Assembly: GCA_964593905.1 (NCBI GenBank)
Contig: CAZQLE010000130.1
Location: forward strand, 1-11,420
Source of the DNA: CAZQLE01 sp964593905
GTDB taxonomy: Bacteria; Chloroflexota; Anaerolineae; Anaerolineales; Anaerolineaceae
Length of the DNA: 11,420 nt
Reading direction: 5' to 3'
Below are positions 6,346 to 11,420 of the stretch, piece by piece. Each line of letters opens with the position of its first letter. Position 1 is the stretch's first letter. The notes beneath the pieces were generated by a model. It made no database searches and was not told the DNA's origin. It was given only the letters and a program-made list of their open reading frames with translations. Position numbers and translations under genes: made by a program.

Positions 6346-7578
6346 ATGGAAAAGAAACTGACCTTCAACGATTTAATTACCCTGTTGTTAAAACCGGACC
6401 CGTGGTTTCAGCCGGTGAAACCGTTTTTTTATATGGTTATTGCGGCCATGCTCACCCTGTACGCAATGGCCGTATATTTCAGCCCGGCGCTGCGCCAACC
6501 GCTGCCGCTGGCCCTGTTCACTTTGTTGATGGTGGTGCAAACCATTTTTCACTGGGGTTTTGCGCGCTTGCAGTTTTTTCCGGGTGTTGCCCGCTATTAT
6601 TTCTTTGTTCAGGGTGCGCTTATCGTAACCACCATTCTGATGTCTTCCAATGAGAGCCTGGTTTACGGGTTGATCATGCCCCTGATCGGCGAAGCGGTGG
6701 GCTTTTTTGAACAGCCGCGCAAGGCGGTGCTGGCAACCTTGTATTGCTGGTCGCTGGCCGCGGTTTGCTACCTGATCATTCGCGGCAGCGCCGATTTCTT
6801 TGTCTGGGCGGCGACCACGCTGGGCACCAGCCTGTTTGTCATCTTTTATGTCGTTCTGTTCAAGCGTCAGTTGAAGGCGCAGCACGAAGCGCAGGAACTG
6901 GTGGAAGAATTGAAAACGGCGCAGCAGCGCCTGGCGGCGTATGCTGACGAGGTGGAGCAGCTCACCCTGAACAACGAGCGCCAGCGGATGGCCCGCGAAC
7001 TGCATGATACCCTGGCGCAGGGTTTGGCCGGGTTGATTTTGCAGCTTGAGGCGGTTGACAGTCACCTGCAAAGCGGCCGTGTGGAACGCGCCCAGGGCAT
7101 TGTGCAGCAGGCTATGGGCCGCGCGCGTTCGGCGCTGGTAGACGCCCGGCGCGTAATTGATGACCTGCGCACCCAGTTGCCGGAACGGCTGGGCGATGCA
7201 GTGCAAATGGAGGTTGACCGCTTTCATAATGCCGCGGGGATTCCCTGCGAGGTGAGGGTGGAACTGGAAGACGATTTATCTGAAGGTGTGCGCGAACTGG
7301 TGGTGCGTGTGGTTTCGGAGGGGCTGACCAATGTCGCCCGTCATGCCCGCGCCAGCCAGGTCTGGGTTAGTATCACTCAGCAAGACGCTCAACTGACGGT
7401 TGAAGTGCGCGATAACGGGGTGGGCTTTGACCCCGCGGTGATCGGCCGCAACGGGCATTATGGTCTGCTGGGGGTGCGCGAACGGGCCCGCCTGGCCGGG
7501 GCCCGCTTTGAAATTGACAGCACGCCGGGTGCGGGTGCTTGCATCCAATTCATCCTCCCCATTGCTCCCGAGGAATAA
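6346..7578 (+). CDS. Sensor histidine kinase, six-TM, HisKA_3 (NarL/LiaS class)
   Basis: This is a 410-residue membrane sensor kinase. Six hydrophobic segments lie near residues 27-47, 53-72, 84-100, 104-120, 126-147 and 151-172. Extracellular loops are very short, so the signal is probably sensed within or at the membrane. A coiled coil (about 173-209) leads to the HisKA_3 dimerisation domain with RQRMARELHDTLAQ and phospho-acceptor His220. The HATPase domain has the N-box in SEGLTNVARHA (N329), the G1 box DNGVGF (356-361) and the G2 region GLLGVRERA (373-381). This is the class that pairs with LuxR-type regulators, and one starts 2 nt downstream. It is divergent from an ABC-2 exporter operon, the context of kinases that sense membrane-active drugs (LnrJ-, LiaS- and DesK-like). 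The ATG at 6346 has only a weak GGA upstream and sits about 9 nt after a TATAAT box, so the mRNA may be nearly leaderless. Confidence 0.93.
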   Translation: MEKKLTFNDLITLLLKPDPWFQPVKPFFYMVIAAMLTLYAMAVYFSPALRQPLPLALFTLLMVVQTIFHWGFARLQFFPGVARYYFFVQGALIVTTILMSSNESLVYGLIMPLIGEAVGFFEQPRKAVLATLYCWSLAAVCYLIIRGSADFFVWAATTLGTSLFVIFYVVLFKRQLKAQHEAQELVEELKTAQQRLAAYADEVEQLTLNNERQRMARELHDTLAQGLAGLILQLEAVDSHLQSGRVERAQGIVQQAMGRARSALVDARRVIDDLRTQLPERLGDAVQMEVDRFHNAAGIPCEVRVELEDDLSEGVRELVVRVVSEGLTNVARHARASQVWVSITQQDAQLTVEVRDNGVGFDPAVIGRNGHYGLLGVRERARLAGARFEIDSTPGAGACIQFILPIAPEE

Positions 7579-7580
7579 GC

Positions 7581-8231
7581 ATGGAAAAACCGATCCGGGT
7601 GTTGATTGCCGATGACCATCTGATCGTGCGCGAAGGACTGCGCTTGATCCTTGAGACTGAAGACGGTTTTGAACTGGTGGGCGAGGCGGGCGACGGCGCC
7701 GAAGCGGTTCGCCTGGCCGAAGAATTGCAGCCCGACCTGGTGTTGATGGACCTGCGTATGCCGGTGATGGATGGGCTGACAGCCATTGGGCAGTTGCATG
7801 TTTGCCAGCCGCAGACCGCAGTGGTGATTCTGACCACCTATAACGAAGATGACCTCATGCTGCGCGGGCTGCAGGCGGGCGCGCGCGGGTATCTGTTGAA
7901 AGATACCGGCCGGCAGGTGCTGTTTGATACCATCCGTGCGGCTGTGCGCGGCGAGACCCTGCTCAGCCCGGCCATGATGGCCCGTCTGCTGACAAAAACC
8001 ACACCCCCGGCGGCCAATCATGCGGCCCCTTCCGCTGGTTTAGACCTGACCGAGCGTGAGAAAGAAATTCTAAAAGCGGTGGCCGACGGCCAGCGCAGCA
8101 AAGAAATTGCCGTGCAGCTTGGCATCACCGAACGCACGGTGAAGGCGCATTTATCCAGTATTTACAACAAACTGGGGGTCGATTCGCGCGCCGCGGCGAT
8201 TGCAGCGGCAGCGCAGCGCGGCTGGTTGTAA
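7581..8231 (+). CDS. NarL/LuxR-family response regulator
   Basis: This is a 216-residue transcription factor, the partner of the preceding kinase. The receiver domain (about 4-120) has the acidic pair D11-D12, phospho-acceptor D57 in LVLMDLRMP, T85 and K107 (GYLLKD), so all key residues are present. A linker rich in Pro and Ala follows (about 138-152). The C-terminal LuxR helix-turn-helix (about 155-213) is canonical: LTEREKEILKAVADG, then SKEIAVQLGITERTVKAHLSSIYNKLGV. The ATG at 7581 is chosen because AGGA lies 6 nt upstream and the next residues (KPIRVLIADDH) match the normal receiver start. A TTG 42 nt earlier would run into the kinase gene. The stop-to-start gap after the kinase is 2 nt, so they are one operon. 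The expected target is the divergent exporter promoter and perhaps its own promoter, through the dyad upstream of the kinase gene. That target is inference. Confidence 0.95.
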   Translation: MEKPIRVLIADDHLIVREGLRLILETEDGFELVGEAGDGAEAVRLAEELQPDLVLMDLRMPVMDGLTAIGQLHVCQPQTAVVILTTYNEDDLMLRGLQAGARGYLLKDTGRQVLFDTIRAAVRGETLLSPAMMARLLTKTTPPAANHAAPSAGLDLTEREKEILKAVADGQRSKEIAVQLGITERTVKAHLSSIYNKLGVDSRAAAIAAAAQRGWL

Positions 8232-8251
8232 TTTTTTCACTATGGGTGTTG

Positions 8252-8285
8252 GCAATTGTGAAAGGTGCAAAGCAGCGCAAATTGC
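8252..8285 (+). other. Imperfect stem-loop after the response regulator gene
   Basis: GCAATT (8252-8257) and AATTGC (8280-8285) can pair, with partial extension through GTG and CGC, around a loop of roughly 16-20 nt. It lies 20 nt past the regulator stop. It is not followed by a clear T-run, so it is not a convincing intrinsic terminator. It may be an operator-like dyad or chance. Confidence 0.25.
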
Positions 8286-8312
8286 GTCATCCTTTACTTC
8301 TTTGATTTAAAG

Positions 8313-8318
8313 TATAAT
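8313..8318 (+). promoter_or_regulatory. -10 box of the TPR histidine kinase gene
   Basis: A perfect TATAAT within an A/T-rich stretch lies about 70 nt before the ATG at 8389. No good -35 is seen at 16-18 nt. TTTACT at 8293-8298 is at only 14 nt. The box implies independent transcription from the preceding regulator gene and a 5' leader of roughly 60 nt. Confidence 0.45.
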
Positions 8319-8388
8319 GGTTTGGTAATTTGTTATCGGTATCCCTTTTTATAAACGGGGGTCCATTTTTTCTGTTTGAGCGTTAAAT

Positions 8389-10224
8389 ATGGCTACTGGA
8401 GAACTGCCCGATCTGATCGCGGAACTGGAGCATCGTCTGAGCCTGGCAAAGAACCCGGCCCAGCAGGTGGATGCGCGCCTGGATCTGGCGCGTGAGATTG
8501 GGCCAGGCGACCCCGAGCGGGCGGCGAATCTGGCGCGTGAGGCGCTGCTGCTGGCAGAAGATCATCACCTCGAACCTGCGCGTAAAGCTGAAGCGGCGTA
8601 TCAGGCCGGGGTGGGCTGTCTGCAACTGGCCGATTATCTTCAGGCGCGAAAATATTTCGAACAGGCCGAAGCCGATGTGGAAAGTGTTCGCTACGATGTA
8701 TTGCGGGCGAGCATTTACAACGGCCTGGCGGTGGCTGCCTTGCACACCGGCCGCTATGCCGAAGCGTTAAGCTGCTTTTTGCGGGCCTTGCGCATTTTTC
8801 AGCATACCGCCAGCCCTTACCGGTCTGCCAATATCTTAAATAATATCGGCCAGGTTTACCTGCGCCTGGGCGACCCGCACCGCGCCCAACCCTATGTGGA
8901 AGACAGCCTGCGCATTGCCCGCGAGGTGGTTGATTACCGCGCCCAGGCCAATGCGCTGCGCACGCTGTGCTGGCTGTTGACCGAGACCGGCGATGTGGAA
9001 AATGCGCTGAACTCGGGGCTGGAGGCGCTGCATTTTTACCGTCAGGTGGAAAACCGGCGCGGTGAAGCCGAAACGCTAAACAGCCTGGGAAAACTGTTCC
9101 TGCACCAGAATGACCCGCAGACCGCCCTGGGGTACTACCAGGATGCGTTTGCTATTGCGGGTGCGATTCACAGCCGGCCCGAAATGAGCACGGCTTATCT
9201 GGGTATGGGCAGCGTTTATTTGTTGATGAACAAACCGCGCCGGGCGCAGACTGCGCTGCAAACCTCGCTGAGCCTGGCCGAAGAAATTGGCGCGCAGGAC
9301 CAGATTTTGGAATGTCACCGGCTGCTGGCCGAAGCCGAAAAACGGCTGGGGCACGCCCGGGCGGCCCTGGCGCACTATGAAGGGTTTGATCAATATCGCA
9401 GTCAGCGGCTTAAAGACGAAGCGTACGCGCAGACAATCAGCCTTGAAATATTGCAGGAAGTTGAAAATGCGCGCCGCGATGCCGAGGCCTATCACCTGCA
9501 AAATGTGGCGTTGCAGCAGGAGCTGGCTGCCCACGAACAGGTGATTGAAGACCTGGATGCCTTTACCCACATGGTGGCGCACGATCTGAAAAACCCGCTG
9601 CAACACCAGTTGCTGGCGGCGCGGCTGCTTTCTTTGCGCTTTGAGAATCAACTGAATGACGAAGGAAAAAGCTATCTGGTCACCATGATTCATGCCTCAG
9701 AGAAGATGAGCGCCATGGTCGATGAACTGCTGGTGTTGGCCAATGTGCGCCAGCGCAGTGTGAACCTGGTTGTGGTAGAGATGGGCGCCGTGGTGACAGA
9801 AGTTTTGGCGCGTCTGAAAGAAGATATTGCTGCTTTTGAGGCGCAAATTGAATTGCCCGAACAGTGGTTCCCCGCCCAGGGATACGCCCCCTGGCTGGAA
9901 GAGGTGTGGGTCAATTACATTTCCAACGCGATGAAATACGGCGGTCGTCCGCCAGTGGTGACACTGGGGGCCGCCCCGGTGGGAGATCAGTGGGTGCGCT
10001 TCTGGGTAAAAGATAATGGCGATGGAATTGACAAAGCGCAGTTGAGCAGCCTGTTCACCCCCTTTACCCGGCTTTCGGGCACACAGGGCGAGGGCTACGG
10101 GCTGGGCTTGTCGATTGTGCGCCGCATTATCGAGAAGCTGGGCGGGCAGGTCAGTGTGGAAAGCAGCGGCCAGCCTGGCGAGGGCGCGATCTTTAGCTTT
10201 TTGCTGCCGGCGGTCAGGGCTTAA
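8389..10224 (+). CDS. Soluble TPR-domain sensor histidine kinase
   Basis: This is a 611-residue protein with no signal peptide or membrane segments, so it is probably cytoplasmic. Residues ~25-345 form a run of TPR-type helical hairpins. Repeats are visible around ASIYNGLAVAALHTGRYAEAL (107-127), ANILNNIGQVYLRLGDPHRA (147-166), AETLNSLGKLFLHQNDPQTAL (227-247) and STAYLGMGSVYLLMNKPRRA (267-286). A coiled coil (~352-390) then leads to HisKA with MVAHDLKNPL (phospho-acceptor His398). The HATPase domain has the N-box ISNAMKYGG (N513), G1 DNGDGID (542-548), the F-box FTPFTRL (556-562) and G2 GYGLGLSIV (569-577). All catalytic motifs look intact. TPRs normally bind other proteins, so the input is probably a protein partner. 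No regulator gene adjoins it in phase, so it is an orphan kinase here. The neighbouring NarL-type regulator belongs to a different kinase class. The ATG at 8389 lacks a strong ribosome site. Confidence 0.92.
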   Translation: MATGELPDLIAELEHRLSLAKNPAQQVDARLDLAREIGPGDPERAANLAREALLLAEDHHLEPARKAEAAYQAGVGCLQLADYLQARKYFEQAEADVESVRYDVLRASIYNGLAVAALHTGRYAEALSCFLRALRIFQHTASPYRSANILNNIGQVYLRLGDPHRAQPYVEDSLRIAREVVDYRAQANALRTLCWLLTETGDVENALNSGLEALHFYRQVENRRGEAETLNSLGKLFLHQNDPQTALGYYQDAFAIAGAIHSRPEMSTAYLGMGSVYLLMNKPRRAQTALQTSLSLAEEIGAQDQILECHRLLAEAEKRLGHARAALAHYEGFDQYRSQRLKDEAYAQTISLEILQEVENARRDAEAYHLQNVALQQELAAHEQVIEDLDAFTHMVAHDLKNPLQHQLLAARLLSLRFENQLNDEGKSYLVTMIHASEKMSAMVDELLVLANVRQRSVNLVVVEMGAVVTEVLARLKEDIAAFEAQIELPEQWFPAQGYAPWLEEVWVNYISNAMKYGGRPPVVTLGAAPVGDQWVRFWVKDNGDGIDKAQLSSLFTPFTRLSGTQGEGYGLGLSIVRRIIEKLGGQVSVESSGQPGEGAIFSFLLPAVRA

Positions 10225-10229
10225 GACAA

Positions 10230-11420
10230 CTACCGCGCGCCGGCTTTTTCCAATATTTCGATAATCTGTTGATGTCTGCGCTGCCGCGCATGCGCCAGCG
10301 GGCTGATGCCGCTGCCATCGGCAAGGTTAACATTCGCGCCGGCTTCAACCAGCAGACGCACCACTTCGGTGTGACGCTGGCCGCCCGTGCCCAGAATGAT
10401 GGCTTCCAGCAGCGCCGTCCAACCCAGGCGGTTGATGTGATCGATTTTGATATCGGTCTTCAATAACTCGGCAATGATGTCATGATGCCCGCGTTCGGCG
10501 GCGCGGATGAGCCCCGTGCCATTATAGCTGTCCAGACTGTGCACATCTGCACCGGCCTGCAAGGTGCGTTTGAGCAGATCGAGATAACCCTCTGAGGTGG
10601 CGATTAAATAGGCGCTTTGACGGGTGTTGTCTTGCAAGTTCACATCCGCTCCTGCCTGAATCAGAATATCGGCGACGGCCAGGTGGTTGCGGTAGGCGGC
10701 GGCGATCAGCGCGGTTTGGCCCTGTGCATCGCGGGCGCGCAGGCTGGCGCCCTGCGCCAGTAACTGCTGCACGCGGGCAACATCACCCTGACCGGCAGCC
10801 GTAATCAACTGCTGGTCGCGTTCGGCGGCGCGGTTGAGAATGGCTTCGATGGCGGTAAAGCCGCGGTTTTTGGCGTGTTGCAAGGGGGTGACCCCCTCGA
10901 AATCGGCAATGGTGATATCTGCCCCATGATCCACCAGCAGTTGCACAATGCGCTGGTGTTTTTCGCCGCCGTCGCTCAGAATAATCGCCTCCAATAATGC
11001 TGTCCAGCCAAGGTTGTTAACGTGGTCAACCTCCACGTCGGTCTGGGTTAAGAGAAGCTCGACAATTTGCACATGGCCGCGCTCGGCCGCCGGAATCAGC
11101 CCCGTGCCGCCGAAGCGGTTGGTGAGGCGGGTGTCGGCCCCGGCTTCAATCGTCAATTTTACAATTTCAAGCAGGCCTTCTGCGCTGGCATACAGGAAGG
11201 GATTATCTTGCCGGTTGTCGCGCAGATGGATATCTGCCCCGGCCTGAATGAGCCTTGCCACCGTCTCCACCCGGTTGGCGTGGGTGGCGGCCAGCACTGC
11301 CGTGCGCCCAAGGTCATCCACACCGTTAAGCTCGGCGCCGTCATTTAATAGCTGCACAACAGTCGCGGTGTCGCCGCGTTCGGCGGCCGAATACGGCGTG
11401 CCGACCAACGGCGCCTCAGG
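10230..11420 (-). CDS. Ankyrin-repeat protein, duplicated module (N-terminus beyond right edge)
   Basis: The frame is open to the window end (396 codons visible), so the N-terminus is probably missing. A TTG at 11408 could serve as a start but has no special support. The protein is made of ankyrin repeats throughout, with the typical G-x-T-A-L/I-x-x-A and L-L-x-x-G-A-D/N motifs. Numbered from that TTG, two modules repeat with a period of about 195 residues. GTGLIPAAERGH (101-112) returns as GTGLIRAAERGH (297-308). GWTALLEAIIL (134-144) returns identically at 329-339. Each module has about five repeats, one of them enlarged by a GG-containing loop after AIIL. Ankyrin stacks act as protein-binding scaffolds, and no catalytic domain is visible. 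Similar single-module proteins are widespread in bacteria, and some are exported. Whether this one is cannot be judged without its N-terminus. It converges on the TPR kinase gene with 5 bp between stops. Confidence 0.9.
   Translation of the reverse strand, partial: PEAPLVGTPYSAAERGDTATVVQLLNDGAELNGVDDLGRTAVLAATHANRVETVARLIQAGADIHLRDNRQDNPFLYASAEGLLEIVKLTIEAGADTRLTNRFGGTGLIPAAERGHVQIVELLLTQTDVEVDHVNNLGWTALLEAIILSDGGEKHQRIVQLLVDHGADITIADFEGVTPLQHAKNRGFTAIEAILNRAAERDQQLITAAGQGDVARVQQLLAQGASLRARDAQGQTALIAAAYRNHLAVADILIQAGADVNLQDNTRQSAYLIATSEGYLDLLKRTLQAGADVHSLDSYNGTGLIRAAERGHHDIIAELLKTDIKIDHINRLGWTALLEAIILGTGGQRHTEVVRLLVEAGANVNLADGSGISPLAHARQRRHQQIIEILEKAGAR

Noticed and set aside
6388..7227. Minus-strand 279-codon frame opposite the histidine kinase
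   Set aside because: It is a mirror of a strongly supported kinase gene, rich in His, Gln and Arg, as antisense frames in GC-rich DNA usually are.
7539..7580. TTG-initiated extension of the response regulator
   Set aside because: It overlaps the kinase end, adds residues that do not belong to a receiver domain, and ignores the AGGA site placed correctly for the ATG at 7581.
8252..8310. Intrinsic terminator after the response regulator gene
   Set aside because: The stem is short and imperfect with a long loop, and no continuous T-run follows it.

Overview
The window is moderately GC-rich bacterial DNA, densely coded on both strands. It carries eight complete or nearly complete genes and one gene fragment cut by the left edge. 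I infer an Anaerolineae-type Chloroflexota host with only moderate confidence. The grounds are a cytoplasmic TPR-histidine kinase with an 'AHDLKNPL' H-box, a short inverted-repeat element with TGTCATTCTGAG-type ends that I recall from such genomes, and the general style of the genes. No rRNA, tRNA, CRISPR array, transposase or integrase is visible.

Left block (1-2136, all minus strand). A cysteine-rich protein with two 4Fe-4S ferredoxin motifs is followed closely by an RlmK/RlmI-like SAM methyltransferase. Next comes the first 39 codons of a lipoprotein precursor that runs off the left edge. A roughly 555-bp non-coding stretch (2137-2692) separates this block from the next. It holds three consecutive copies of a ~130-150-bp inverted-repeat element and a possible promoter.

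Central block (2693-8231). This looks like one functional module built around a divergent control region. Leftward runs a three-gene ABC-2 exporter operon (ATPase, permease, permease), tightly spaced with good Shine-Dalgarno sites. Rightward runs a two-component system: a six-TM HisKA_3 (NarL/LiaS-class) histidine kinase and a NarL/LuxR-type response regulator, 2 nt apart. The 172-bp region between them has a consensus TATAAT box only 9 nt before the kinase ATG. A 9-bp dyad sits about 46 bp upstream of the predicted start point, a plausible response-regulator operator. The composition matches sensor-controlled drug or antibiotic efflux modules such as LnrJK-LnrLMN of Bacillus subtilis. The substrate cannot be read from the sequence.

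Right block (8389-11420). A soluble sensor kinase with an N-terminal TPR superhelix, a coiled-coil linker, a HisKA domain and a HATPase domain is transcribed rightward from its own likely promoter. Facing it, with 5 bp between the stop codons, is a leftward ankyrin-repeat protein. It consists of two copies of the same ~195-residue ankyrin module, and its N-terminus lies beyond the right edge.
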